This document shows, one piece after another, positions 15,899 through 24,400 of a stretch of DNA of 64,000 nucleotides. Numbering within the stretch: the first letter of the stretch is position 1; each line of letters opens with the position of its first letter. The notes under the pieces were generated by a model that did not search any database, was not told the DNA's origin, and saw only the letters and a list, made by a program, of their open reading frames with translations. The DNA is from Halobacteriovorax sp. GB3 (GTDB lineage Bacteria > Bdellovibrionota > Bacteriovoracia > Bacteriovoracales > Bacteriovoracaceae), in the NCBI RefSeq assembly GCF_028649655.1, contig NZ_JAQSLN010000001.1:372001-436000 (forward strand). Direction: 5' to 3'. Made by a program: the position numbers and the translations under genes.

Positions 15899-16663
15899 TT
15901 ATAGAATCCACTTAATCATGAACTTTGGATTATTTTCAACTTGTCCACCACTTGAAACTGGAGTCCCGTACTTTCTATTCCAGTATTGATACTCCATACC
16001 AGAATAAAATGAATTGGATTTTCCAAAGAAGTGACCAATATCGAGGAGAATTTGTTGAGCAGTGTGAAAGTGAGATTCCACAAGTGTGCTATCTGATTTT
16101 GTTCCTTCTTTTCCGTGAACGATATCGATATAAGCACCCCAAGTCATTCTTATCTTTTCATGAAAATCAAATTGCTTCTTATAAGCAATGGTTGTTTGAA
16201 ATGTAGATCCCGTTCTTGTTGGATCATTTCTAACATAGAAATTTATTTGAAAAAATTGGAAACCAGCAAAATTTAAATCAACTCCAAGACCGTAGAGTTG
16301 CTTAACCGCTCTTGATGTATCGAATTCAAGAGTATTGGAAATGAGGACATCTTGAACGAGACGATCTCTATTGTAGAAACCAAATATTTTTCCAAGAGAA
16401 AATCGAGGAGACCATTCTCCGTAGAGAGAGGGTGCTTTTTGTTTTGAGTCAAAGTCGGCATTAGTTCCTTCAAACCAAAAAAAGTTATCTCCATAACTCC
16501 AGCCACTCGCGTGTTCAAATGTTAATTCCGTTTGATTATTATCTGAGCCAAATTGCTCAGAGAAGTTACTTCCCTTTAAATAGCTAATTGAAGTTGTTGA
16601 CCAGTCTGCTGCAAGAGTTGAACAGCTAAAGAATGTTACTAAGATTAAAATCCATTTTTTCAT
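15899..16663 (-). CDS. Tsx-like nucleoside channel, outer membrane
   Basis: A 254-residue outer-membrane beta-barrel. The signal peptide (about residues 1-19, ending STLAADW) is followed by alternating strands. The aromatic pattern SYGDNFFWFEGTN, the YNRDRLVQDVLISNTLEF segment and the ending NNPKFMIKWIL agree with the Tsx/DUF5020-type nucleoside channel family. It probably lets nucleosides or bases cross the outer membrane. It lies downstream of adenine deaminase on the same strand, which supports a purine-salvage role, but has its own promoter after a terminator. The start was set at the ATG at 16663 (GGGAGG just upstream); a TTG at 16675 opens the longer frame. Confidence 0.8.
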   Translation of the reverse strand: MKKWILILVTFFSCSTLAADWSTTSISYLKGSNFSEQFGSDNNQTELTFEHASGWSYGDNFFWFEGTNADFDSKQKAPSLYGEWSPRFSLGKIFGFYNRDRLVQDVLISNTLEFDTSRAVKQLYGLGVDLNFAGFQFFQINFYVRNDPTRTGSTFQTTIAYKKQFDFHEKIRMTWGAYIDIVHGKEGTKSDSTLVESHFHTAQQILLDIGHFFGKSNSFYSGMEYQYWNRKYGTPVSSGGQVENNPKFMIKWIL

Positions 16664-16687
16664 TATCCCTCCCAAGAATATATATTT

Positions 16688-16716
16688 ATGATAGCGACAT
16701 TCTTTATGAGAGACAA
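16688..16716 (-). promoter_or_regulatory. Sigma-70-type promoter of the Tsx-like gene
   Basis: On the minus strand, TTGTCT (-35, at 16716-16711) and TATCAT (-10, at 16693-16688) are spaced by exactly 17 bases. The expected transcript start is near 16681, some 18 bases before the ATG at 16663, leaving room for the GGGAGG site. Confidence 0.6.
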
Positions 16717-16748
16717 TAAAAGAAAGGAGTGAGAAGAAATCTCACTCC
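16717..16748 (-). terminator. Intrinsic terminator of adenine deaminase
   Basis: The nine-base perfect stem GGAGTGAGA/TCTCACTCC with a five-base loop lies four bases after the adenine deaminase stop and is followed on the minus strand by TTTCTTTTATT. It separates adenine deaminase from the Tsx-like gene, which has its own promoter. Confidence 0.8.
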
Positions 16749-16752
16749 ATTT

Positions 16753-18522
16753 TTATTCAGATACTTTTAAATCGATAAATTCAAATTTAGTGACATCAAT
16801 GAGACCTTGGTCTGTGATTTTGAGTGTCGGTATAACTGGAAGAGCAAGGAAGGCCATTTGGATAAATGGTTCATCAAGCTCAACACCTTGTGCTTTACAA
16901 GCTTTTTTTAGTGAGACAAGTCCTTCAGTGATTTCTTCAGCACTTTGTAAGCTGAGAAGACCTGCAATTGGAAGTGCTAAATTGGCCTTGAGTTCTTTAT
17001 TTTGACTCACGCAAAATCCGCCACCTTGTTCAATCAATTGATTGATAGCAAGGGCCATATCCTCATCGTTCTCACCAATACAAATGATATTATGAGAATC
17101 ATGAGCAACACTAGAACAAATTGCTCCTGATTTCAGACCACTTCCTTTGACAAGACCAATTGTGATAGGTGAATTCTTTCCATATCTCTCAACGACAACA
17201 ATCTTTTTAACATCATCTTTTAAAAGGTCATTTGTGTATTCAAGCTTAAGGTGGTTTGTGATGATTTCATCTTTAACAATTTCCATCACATTATATTTCG
17301 ATCCAATTTCAAATTCATAGTGAAGCTCTTTTGCTTGAACGGCAGAGCGTTTCATTGTGTTTTCAATTGGAGGCTTTGAAAAATCTAGCTTAGAAGAAAG
17401 CTCTCCTTGAAGGTTCATCTCGCTAACAAGTTTTCCACTTTTTAATACATCATCGATTTCAACATTTTTTAAATCTTTCAGAAGAACGATATCGGCAACT
17501 TTCCCAGGAGCGATTAGTCCTAGTCTCTTTAGTCCAAAGTGCTTGGCAGCAGAAAAAGATGAGAGTCTATAGGCCACATGTGGTTCTACACCAAGTTCAT
17601 TTATCATCTTCTTAATAAGATAATTAATGTGTCCTTCATTAAAAATTTCATATGGATTTCTATCGTCAGTACAAAGAAGGCATTGTGATGAATTGAAATC
17701 TGTTACAAGTGGAGCAAGTGTTTTTAAGTTCTTCGCAACAGAACCTTCTCTAATAATGAGACTCATTCCTTTTTGTAACTTTTCTTTTCCTTCATCTGCC
17801 GTAACGGTTTCATGACAGTTTTGAATTCCTGCAGCGATGTAGGCATTAAGTTCTTTTCCTCTTAAAAGAGGGCAATGACCATCGAGATTCAACTCATCAA
17901 AGGCCTCTAATTTATCGAGAACATCATCATTAGCATAAATGACTCCTGGAAAATTCATCATTTCAGCGAGACCAAGTGTATTTGGATGTTTTTTGTATTC
18001 ATCCATATTCTCTAAATTAAATTCTCCACCATTTGTTTCAAAGCCAGGAAGGGCTGGAACACAAGAGCTAACTTGAACAAAGAGATTTTGCTTCATTTGT
18101 TCACTACATCTTAAAAACCAACTAAATCCTTTGTCTCCCATGACATTTGTAATTTCATGGGGATCGCAAATAGCCGTTGTGGTTCCTAGGGGAAGAGTTA
18201 ATCTTTCAAATTCAAAAGGATGCATAAGAGATGATTCAATATGAAGATGGCCATCAATAAAACCTGGAACGGCTATTTGTCCCTTGGCATCAATTGTCCT
18301 CTTTGTTCTTTGATCATCGTACTCTTTTCCTGTCCCTGCGATATGATTTCCTTTGATCGCAATAGAGGAATCAATTAATTCACCGTTAACGAGATCAAGA
18401 ATTTTAACATTTGTAATCAGAAGATCGAGTTCTCCCTCTCCACGCGCAGCACTTAAAAGTTCTTTCATCTCTTCGCGTGTAAGTTGTTGTGTATTCTTAG
18501 TACCTAAATTCCCTTTAGACAT
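16753..18522 (-). CDS. ade: Adenine deaminase
   Basis: A 589-residue amidohydrolase that converts adenine to hypoxanthine and ammonia. The metal-binding motif is PGFIDGHLHIESS, followed by DPHEITNVMG and HCPLLRGKELNAYIAAGI; the CTDDRNPYEI block holds the catalytic Asp. The C-terminal adenine-deaminase domain has CSSVAHDSHNIICIG and GGGFCVSQN. Length and motifs match the Ade/YerA family. It is cytoplasmic. Next to a Tsx-like channel it makes a compact purine-salvage unit, useful to a predator breaking down prey nucleic acids. RBS AGGAAAG supports the ATG at 18522. I see no purine riboswitch in the 128-base upstream gap. Confidence 0.96.
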   Translation of the reverse strand: MSKGNLGTKNTQQLTREEMKELLSAARGEGELDLLITNVKILDLVNGELIDSSIAIKGNHIAGTGKEYDDQRTKRTIDAKGQIAVPGFIDGHLHIESSLMHPFEFERLTLPLGTTTAICDPHEITNVMGDKGFSWFLRCSEQMKQNLFVQVSSCVPALPGFETNGGEFNLENMDEYKKHPNTLGLAEMMNFPGVIYANDDVLDKLEAFDELNLDGHCPLLRGKELNAYIAAGIQNCHETVTADEGKEKLQKGMSLIIREGSVAKNLKTLAPLVTDFNSSQCLLCTDDRNPYEIFNEGHINYLIKKMINELGVEPHVAYRLSSFSAAKHFGLKRLGLIAPGKVADIVLLKDLKNVEIDDVLKSGKLVSEMNLQGELSSKLDFSKPPIENTMKRSAVQAKELHYEFEIGSKYNVMEIVKDEIITNHLKLEYTNDLLKDDVKKIVVVERYGKNSPITIGLVKGSGLKSGAICSSVAHDSHNIICIGENDEDMALAINQLIEQGGGFCVSQNKELKANLALPIAGLLSLQSAEEITEGLVSLKKACKAQGVELDEPFIQMAFLALPVIPTLKITDQGLIDVTKFEFIDLKVSE

Positions 18523-18650
18523 ATTTCTTTCCTATAATAAATATTTGTTCATTTCTCCAATCATAGCCCATTTATCGAAGGGTTCGCAATTATCTGCATC
18601 CAATTTGTATAAAGGGGTAAAAAACGATAGGGTGAGGGGGAGAGAAGACT

Positions 18651-19433
18651 ATGAAACACTTAAAATTACAAGATATCGAAGATTATGAAGCCATTAGTGA
18701 GCTTTCTCTTTCTAATGCGCAAAAAAGAGAACTCCTAAAAAATGAAGCCCTTTTCTCCTTTCAAGAGATGACCTATGCAAACCAACTGAAGGTTTCTACG
18801 ATTATCGATAATCTATTTGATTTTAATGTTCAATCGATCGAGCAAGAAATGCTAACAGAAGCTAAAGAGAAATTTCCAAGTGGAAATCAGCGATCTTGGG
18901 GGCGTTCTATGCACGATGATCATCAAACCTACGTCGGATTGAGTCCGTCAATTCTTCAAACACCGTATTGTGAACTACAAGAAATTGTCAATGAACTAGA
19001 AATTGAAAAAAATGAAACAGTCATTGATTTAGGGGCCGCGTATGGCCGTATGGGAATTGTCTGTGAGCAAGTTTGTGAGACGATTGAATTTATAGGTTAT
19101 GAGTATTGCAATGAACGAGTTGAAGATGGCAATAATGTCTATGAAGATCTCAATCTAGAAAATAAGTCCTTAGAGCAACAAGATATCGTCAGCGAGAGTT
19201 TTGATCTTCCTGTTGCGGATTATTACTTTGTTTATGAGTTTGGCCATTTAAAAGAAATTGAAAAACTTTTTGAAAAGCTTAGAGAAAAATCTAATGAAGA
19301 ACAATTCAAAGTTGTTGTCCGTGGAGAAGGGGCCAAGAGTATCGTTTTCCATAAGCACCCTTGGTTAACCGTTTTTGACTATAAAGAAGTTGGAAATTGT
19401 CTAATCTTCTCAACTTTCATGGAAGACTTATAA
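18651..19433 (+). CDS. Predicted SAM-dependent methyltransferase
   Basis: A 260-residue protein. The central TVIDLGAAYGRMGIVCEQVC matches motif I of class I methyltransferases with a GAAYG core, and FIGYEYCNERVEDG gives the acidic strand-2 residue, in the style of DOT1/CheR-like or rRNA enzymes. The first 110 residues are a charged helical region of unknown role. The substrate cannot be told. The start is well supported by GGGGGAGAG upstream of ATG. Its stop overlaps the convergent zinc-ribbon gene by six bases. Confidence 0.7.
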   Translation: MKHLKLQDIEDYEAISELSLSNAQKRELLKNEALFSFQEMTYANQLKVSTIIDNLFDFNVQSIEQEMLTEAKEKFPSGNQRSWGRSMHDDHQTYVGLSPSILQTPYCELQEIVNELEIEKNETVIDLGAAYGRMGIVCEQVCETIEFIGYEYCNERVEDGNNVYEDLNLENKSLEQQDIVSESFDLPVADYYFVYEFGHLKEIEKLFEKLREKSNEEQFKVVVRGEGAKSIVFHKHPWLTVFDYKEVGNCLIFSTFMEDL

Positions 19434-19664
19434 GAGATCATCGAGATTTAAATTTAAATTTGATTCATTCTTACATTTAGGACACCAAGTTCCTTTTTGA
19501 CTTTTTTTTCCTAAGACCTCGAGTGCCGTCGCTTTCCATTTGTGCCCATTTTTACACTTCCATAAGTAGGACGTTGTCGTGCTGACATACTCTTTTGAAA
19601 GACATTGACCTCCATGGCTTAGAGCGTATTCTTGAAGATCTTCTAAAGTAAAAGTGCGCGACAT
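19428..19664 (-). CDS. Small zinc-ribbon protein
   Basis: A 78-residue protein with a treble-clef/zinc-ribbon domain of the kind found near restriction-endonuclease-like proteins (DUF723/DUF4379-like pattern). WKCKNGHKWKA gives the first Cys-x2-x-His knuckle and WCPKCKNE the second pair. The N-terminal LEDLQEYALSHGGQCLSKEYV is the usual lead helix of such modules. It likely binds DNA or RNA; no enzyme domain is present. RBS AAGGAA precedes the ATG. Confidence 0.75.
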   Translation of the reverse strand: MSRTFTLEDLQEYALSHGGQCLSKEYVSTTTSYLWKCKNGHKWKATALEVLGKKSQKGTWCPKCKNESNLNLNLDDLL

Positions 19665-19774
19665 GAGTAATTCCTTGGTCTATCGAGGTAGACTTTAAAT
19701 TAACTTAATTTTCTATCCTTGAACAATTCTTTTCTCTCATCGTGATAAAATTAATGATGATCAAGAGGTGAAAT

Positions 19775-21316
19775 ATGAATTCTTTACTGAGTTGGATAGA
19801 TCAAAATCCTATCGAAGCGAGTGTCATCGGACTATTTCTTTTCTTTATTCTCTTGTTTATTCATGATGTCTTCATTCAAAAGAAATATGCAATTTTGCAC
19901 AACTTTCCCATCGTTGGTCATCTTCGTTATCTTCTTACTATGGTTGGACCAGAGATGCGCCAGTATTGGGTTGCCAATGATAAAGAAGAGCAGCCTTTTA
20001 ATCGATCAGAAAGAGAGTGGATTTATTCTTCTGCAGAAAATAAAAATAGTACTTTCGGCTTTGGTACGAGTGAAGTCATTTACTCTATTGGTTATCCCAT
20101 TATTAAAAATGCAGGGATTCCCTATCCAAGCGAGAAGGCCTTTTATTTAAAAGATAACAAAACAGGGATTCCCTGTTTGAAGGTTATGGGAGAGTTTAAT
20201 AATCGAGAAAAGAAGTTTAGACCGAAGTCTATTATTAATATCTCCGGAATGTCTTATGGCTCTCTTGGAAAGAAGGCGATTAGTTCTCTTAATCTTGGCG
20301 CTAAACTTGGGGGCTGCTATCACAACACAGGAGAGGGCAGTGTAAGTGATTATCATCTTCAGGGAGCCGATATCATGTGGCAGATTGGGACGGGCTACTT
20401 CGGTTGTCGCGATCTCGAAGGAAATTTTAGTATTGATACTATGGTAAAAAGGTGCCAAGAAATTCCTCAAATTAAAGCTATCGAAATAAAGCTCTCTCAG
20501 GGGGCAAAGCCAGGCAAAGGGGGGATTCTTCCAGGGACAAAGGTTAATAAAGAAATTGCTCGTGTTAGAGGAATTCCCCTTGGTAAAGATTGCATTTCTC
20601 CTAATGCCCATAGTGAATTTTCAAATCCAAATGAGCTCATCGACTTTATTGAAAAAATTGCTAAGGCCACTGGTCTTCCCGTTGGGATAAAGGCCGCTAT
20701 TGGTCAGGGAGATTTTTGGGAGGAGTTAAGTGATCTCATGCTAAAAAGAAATGAAGGTCCGGACTTTATTACAATTGATGGTGGAGAGGGAGGTACGGGC
20801 GCTGCTCCTCTAACTTTTGCTGATCACGTTTCTTTGCCTTTTAAGATAGGGTTTTCAAGAGTGTATCAGATCTTTCAAAAGAAAAACCTCTGTCAAAGAA
20901 TCGTATGGATTGGATCGGGGAAACTAGGTTTTCCCGATCGCTCAATTGTTGCCATGACTTTAGGGTGTGACATTATCCATATTGCTCGAGAAGCAATGAT
21001 GAGTATTGGCTGCATTCAGGCTCAAAAGTGTCACACCGATCATTGTCCTGCGGGGATCGCAACTCAGAATGCTTGGCTTGAGGGAGGTATTTCTGTTGAG
21101 CGCAAGGCCTTGAACTTTTCAAATTATCTCATGCAGCTTCGAAAAGAGTTACTACAACTCTCGCATGCGGCCGGCTACGAGCACCCAGGACAATTCACGG
21201 GTGAAGATATTGAGTTTAGTAATGGGGTTAATCATTTTAGTACCTTGAGAGAAATCATGGGCTATGAGAAAGAGCCTTTAAAATTTGAGAGTATGGAGAA
21301 GCTCTTAAAAGAGTAG
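19775..21316 (+). CDS. FMN-binding glutamate synthase family protein (GltB-like)
   Basis: A 513-residue protein homologous to the FMN/Fe-S domain of glutamate synthase. After an N-terminal membrane anchor (about residues 13-32) come GTSEVIYSIGYPI, NISGMSYGSLGKKAISSLN, the substrate/FMN region EIKLSQGAKPGKGGILPGTKV, TIDGGEGGTGAAP, GSGKLGFP and the cysteine cluster GCIQAQKCHTDHCPAGIATQN for the 3Fe-4S cluster. Such stand-alone membrane-linked forms lack the amidotransferase domain, so their reaction is unclear; an amine or amino-acid oxidoreduction is likely. RBS GAGGTG supports the start. The TSUP gene follows after 32 bases. Confidence 0.9.
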   Translation: MNSLLSWIDQNPIEASVIGLFLFFILLFIHDVFIQKKYAILHNFPIVGHLRYLLTMVGPEMRQYWVANDKEEQPFNRSEREWIYSSAENKNSTFGFGTSEVIYSIGYPIIKNAGIPYPSEKAFYLKDNKTGIPCLKVMGEFNNREKKFRPKSIINISGMSYGSLGKKAISSLNLGAKLGGCYHNTGEGSVSDYHLQGADIMWQIGTGYFGCRDLEGNFSIDTMVKRCQEIPQIKAIEIKLSQGAKPGKGGILPGTKVNKEIARVRGIPLGKDCISPNAHSEFSNPNELIDFIEKIAKATGLPVGIKAAIGQGDFWEELSDLMLKRNEGPDFITIDGGEGGTGAAPLTFADHVSLPFKIGFSRVYQIFQKKNLCQRIVWIGSGKLGFPDRSIVAMTLGCDIIHIAREAMMSIGCIQAQKCHTDHCPAGIATQNAWLEGGISVERKALNFSNYLMQLRKELLQLSHAAGYEHPGQFTGEDIEFSNGVNHFSTLREIMGYEKEPLKFESMEKLLKE

Positions 21317-21329
21317 ATTAAAGTTTAAG

Positions 21330-21348
21330 AGAGGGATATACTCCCTCT
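21330..21348 (+). promoter_or_regulatory. Hairpin abutting the TSUP start codon
   Basis: AGAGGGA (21330-21336) pairs perfectly with TCCCTCT (21342-21348), and the ATG follows at once. The 5' arm contains the only Shine-Dalgarno-like sequence, so the hairpin would hide it. The loop side also reads TATACT (21337-21342), a possible -10 box seven bases before the ATG, so a leaderless transcript is the alternative reading. Confidence 0.5.
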
Positions 21349-22131
21349 ATGTTTGAACTCACTCTTTTAGAATATTGCGCTCTTTTTAGTCTTGTTGCCT
21401 TTGCTGGATTTGTCGACTCTGTCGCAGGCGGTGGAGGACTGATTACAATTCCCACTTACCTCGCTTTTGGTGTTCCCAGTGAATTAATTCTTGGAACTAA
21501 TAAATGTGTGAGTACATCAGGGGGATCTCTTGCTATTTATCGTTACTTAAAAAATGGTGTTATCAATTTTAAAGTCATGATTTATGCTATTGTGACAGGT
21601 CTGATCGGTTCAAGTATTGGAACTCAATTGAGTCGTCATCTTGACTCTAAGCGAATGGTTTATCTTCTTATTGTATTGGTTCCCTTTGTTCTCTTTTTAA
21701 ATTGGTACAAAGGAAAGAGTCTTAAAAAGAAATCTGATGCCGAAGTTGAAGCACTTAGTGCTAAGCAAATGATCCTTCGCTCTAGTCTCATAGGGCTTAT
21801 TATAGGCTGTTATGATGGATTCTTTGGCCCTGGGACGGGAACATTTCTGATTATTGCCCTCGTCTTCTTCATGAACATGAATATGGTGGAAGCATCTCCC
21901 AACGCTCGAGTTGTGAATTTCACTTCGAATATAACGGCCTTCGTTATCTTTCTAGCGAAGGGGCTCATTCTCTGGAAAGTTGCGATTGTCGCCATTGTTG
22001 CTTCCATGTTCGGAAATCACATCGGAAGTGGCCTTGTTATTAAGGGAAATGAGAAAGTCGTTAAAATTATCTTCAACTTCGTTTTAGTAGGACTACTTTT
22101 TAAATCGATCCTTGATTTGATTCAGCAATAG
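21349..22131 (+). CDS. TSUP family permease (TauE/SafE)
   Basis: A 260-residue inner-membrane protein with about eight membrane segments in two repeats. The first repeat opens with FAGFVDSVAGGGGLITIPTYLAFGVP and the second with GLIIGCYDGFFGPGTGTFLIIALVFFMNMNMVEASPNARVVNF, both diagnostic for sulfite exporter TauE/SafE (DUF81) proteins. These export or import small organic or sulfur-containing anions; the solute is not known here. It follows the GltB-like gene by 32 bases with a stem-loop right at its start codon. Confidence 0.9.
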   Translation: MFELTLLEYCALFSLVAFAGFVDSVAGGGGLITIPTYLAFGVPSELILGTNKCVSTSGGSLAIYRYLKNGVINFKVMIYAIVTGLIGSSIGTQLSRHLDSKRMVYLLIVLVPFVLFLNWYKGKSLKKKSDAEVEALSAKQMILRSSLIGLIIGCYDGFFGPGTGTFLIIALVFFMNMNMVEASPNARVVNFTSNITAFVIFLAKGLILWKVAIVAIVASMFGNHIGSGLVIKGNEKVVKIIFNFVLVGLLFKSILDLIQQ

Positions 22132-22152
22132 ATCTAAAATAGTGTTAGGAAA

Positions 22153-22173
22153 TTACGAACGCTGCGTTCGAAA
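22153..22173. promoter_or_regulatory. Inverted repeat before the LysR gene
   Basis: CGAACG (22156-22161) and CGTTCG (22165-22170) flank CTG and extend outward with one mismatch. It lies between the TSUP stop and the LysR start, about 40 bases before the LysR ATG. It has no T-run, so an autoregulatory LysR operator is more likely than a terminator. The GC-rich arms stand out in AT-rich sequence. Confidence 0.45.
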
Positions 22174-22212
22174 TAATGTTCAACTTAGGCTCAAAAGAGT
22201 ACACTTTTTCCT

Positions 22213-23205
22213 ATGGCACGAGAAAAAAGATTAAAAGAAGTCAATTGGAATCATTTATACTGCTTTCATGAAGTAGCGAGATCTCGATCACTTAGGGCCG
22301 CTGCTGAAGGTCTAGGCGTTGCTTCCTCTACAATCAGCGAGCAGCTTAAAAAGCTTGAACACTTTCTTGAAAAAGAGCTCTTTAATAGAACCTCTAGGGG
22401 AATGAGTCTAACTGATGAGGGAAAAAAGCTCTTTGTTAGAACAAAGCAAGTTTTTGAAGCAGGTTCTAAACTTCTAGACGACTTTCTCACAGATGATATT
22501 GGTGGCTATCCCGTTTCTGTTGGAATTGAAGATACCATCTCTTCTGATATCTCCTTAGAGTTTACCTCACAGTACTGGGACTTATTCACTCCCTTTGGAG
22601 TTGTTAATACATCAAGACAGGCCGAGCACGATATCTTAGTAGAAAATATACTGAACTCTCATATTGATTGGGGAATTTCAGTAAAAGAGCCTAATAGAAA
22701 GAGACTTGAGTCTAAAGAAATTGGTTCATTTGAAGTGAGTTTTTATTGCTCCGAAGAGCTTCTTGAAAAATTCAAAGACCCAAAAGAGATCATTAATAAC
22801 ATTCCTTTTGCAAAGAGTTTTGAAGATAGTCTTACCAACAAAATTATTGAAGACTACTTAAGACTTAATGGATGTGCTCCTCGTGAAATTATTTATAGTG
22901 ATCATAACGACTACATCAAAAAACTCTGTTTAAGAAGTCGATGTGTTATGGTCATGGCAGAAAACCCTCTCGAGGATTATTATCAAGGTCTTGCCAAGAT
23001 TGATCTGGATGAACCTCTCAAAGTGAAGCTCTTTGCTATTTGGAGAAGAGATCACGAAAAGTTGATTTCAATTAAAAAGCTGAAACAATTAATTCACTCG
23101 AATATCAAGCAAGTTCCTCTTACTTATGATGATCACGACCTTCAAATTGAAGTTTCTGATGTCGCTTCGGATCTTCTTGTTGATAGTGATGAACACGAGA
23201 AGTGA
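22213..23205 (+). CDS. LysR family transcriptional regulator (NhaR-like)
   Basis: A 330-residue regulator. The N-terminal HTH (VNWNHLYCFHEVARSRSLRAAAEGLGVASSTISEQLKKLEHFLEKELFNRTSRGMSLTDEGKKLFV) is typical of the LysR family; the NWNHLYCFHEVA opening resembles NhaR. An effector-binding domain follows. The target is unknown, with the TSUP permease upstream being a candidate. There is no Shine-Dalgarno sequence before the ATG; TACACT at 22200-22205 could be a -10 box seven bases before it, with a poor -35. An inverted repeat lies upstream. Confidence 0.93.
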   Translation: MAREKRLKEVNWNHLYCFHEVARSRSLRAAAEGLGVASSTISEQLKKLEHFLEKELFNRTSRGMSLTDEGKKLFVRTKQVFEAGSKLLDDFLTDDIGGYPVSVGIEDTISSDISLEFTSQYWDLFTPFGVVNTSRQAEHDILVENILNSHIDWGISVKEPNRKRLESKEIGSFEVSFYCSEELLEKFKDPKEIINNIPFAKSFEDSLTNKIIEDYLRLNGCAPREIIYSDHNDYIKKLCLRSRCVMVMAENPLEDYYQGLAKIDLDEPLKVKLFAIWRRDHEKLISIKKLKQLIHSNIKQVPLTYDDHDLQIEVSDVASDLLVDSDEHEK

Positions 23206-23294
23206 AATAATTATCAAAATGAGAAAATAATAAGCACTTGAGTAGCTTCTTCTATATACTTGGTCTCAGTTCAATAAAATTGGGAGATCTTGTT

Positions 23295-24359
23295 TTGAAA
23301 TCTATTATTGTCCTCATTTCACTTATATCCTCTTTAAGTTCTTATTCAGTACCAAAACTTCAATTTATCGGTGAGCAATCATTTGATTCATCAAAGATAT
23401 TGAATGGATTAAAATTTGGAGGAATTTCAGGAATCGTAAAGGCCGATGAATCTACATGGTATGCCATAAGTGATGATCGTGCCGATCATGGTGTTGCTCG
23501 CTACTTTTCTCTAGAAATAAAAGAGAAGGATCGTTCTTTATTCGTAACTCCCAAAAAATGGATTGAACTTAAGGCCCAAGATGGAAAAAGCTATGAAAAG
23601 GGAAGTATTGATTTTGAAGGGATTACTTTACTTGGCAATGGAAACCTTCTTATCTCTTCTGAAGGGGATCATCGATTTGAAAAAAAGATTGATCCAGCTT
23701 TAAGTGAGTACAAGTTAAATGGAGAATTTGTTAAGACGTGGACTGTCCCAGTTAAATTTCTTCCCCCAAAAAGAGGACTTCGAAACCGTGGAGTTCGTTT
23801 TAATCTAAGTCTTGAGTCCCTCGCTGCATCCGATGATCAAAGCCGAGTTTTTACAATCAATGAAGAGCCTCTTGTCCAAGATGGAGAGCTATTAGATAAA
23901 GAAGATGGAATTGTTCGCATCGTCGAATACAATCGCTCAAAGCCTGTGGCCGAATATCCTTATCTTGCTTCTCAATTGCCAAACCCTTGGAAATTTCCAG
24001 AAGCAAAGGGAAATAATGGGGTTGTTGATCTTTTGTATTATGAAAAAAATCAAGTAATCGTAGTAGAAAGGGCCTTTTTAAAAAACAATTATAAAAATGT
24101 GATTCGACTTTATTTAAGTGAGCTTGATGCTAAGAAAAATATAAAGATGGTAGAGTCACTAAAGAAAAGTAAAGTGGTACCTCTTAAGAAATCTCTCCTT
24201 TTAGATTTAGAAACAATTCCAACGAAGCTTGATAATATTGAAGGGATTGCGTGGGGCCCAAAGTTAAAAGATGGCTCTCGTACAATTATTCTCGTGAGTG
24301 ATAATAATTTCTCTTCCAAGCAAAGAACTCTTTTTCTTTTCTTTAAATTAGTTCCTTAA
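23295..24359 (+). CDS. Exported phytase-like esterase domain protein
   Basis: A 354-residue protein with a signal peptide (MKSIIVLISLISSLSSYS) and a beta-propeller-type esterase-like/phytase-like domain (PF13449 pattern). Supporting segments are GLKFGGISGIVKADESTWYAISDDR, GSIDFEGITLLGNGNLLISSEGD, LESLAASDD and DNIEGIAWGPKLKDGSRTIILVSDNNF; the repeated (S/D)xEGI-type motif followed by DDR or DNNF is characteristic. It acts in the periplasm or outside; phosphate-ester release from prey material is a guess. The start was set at the TTG at 23295 (GGGAG eight bases upstream, protein MKS...), not the longer frame from 23238. Confidence 0.82.
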   Translation: MKSIIVLISLISSLSSYSVPKLQFIGEQSFDSSKILNGLKFGGISGIVKADESTWYAISDDRADHGVARYFSLEIKEKDRSLFVTPKKWIELKAQDGKSYEKGSIDFEGITLLGNGNLLISSEGDHRFEKKIDPALSEYKLNGEFVKTWTVPVKFLPPKRGLRNRGVRFNLSLESLAASDDQSRVFTINEEPLVQDGELLDKEDGIVRIVEYNRSKPVAEYPYLASQLPNPWKFPEAKGNNGVVDLLYYEKNQVIVVERAFLKNNYKNVIRLYLSELDAKKNIKMVESLKKSKVVPLKKSLLLDLETIPTKLDNIEGIAWGPKLKDGSRTIILVSDNNFSSKQRTLFLFFKLVP

Positions 24360-24364
24360 CATGA

Positions 24365-24393
24365 TTGTTTAGTTCATGCCCTCTCGCTATAAT
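24365..24393 (+). promoter_or_regulatory. Sigma-70 promoter, leaderless start for M48 gene
   Basis: TTGTTT (24365-24370), a 17-base spacer and a perfect TATAAT (24388-24393) lie right before the M48 protease gene. Only seven bases separate the -10 box from the ATG at 24401, so transcription would begin at or next to the start codon. Confidence 0.7.
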
Positions 24394-24400
24394 AGGGGGC

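Noticed and set aside
18523-18650. Purine riboswitch before adenine deaminase
   Set aside because: I looked for the conserved loops of the purine aptamer upstream of ade and found none; the gap is short and AT-rich.
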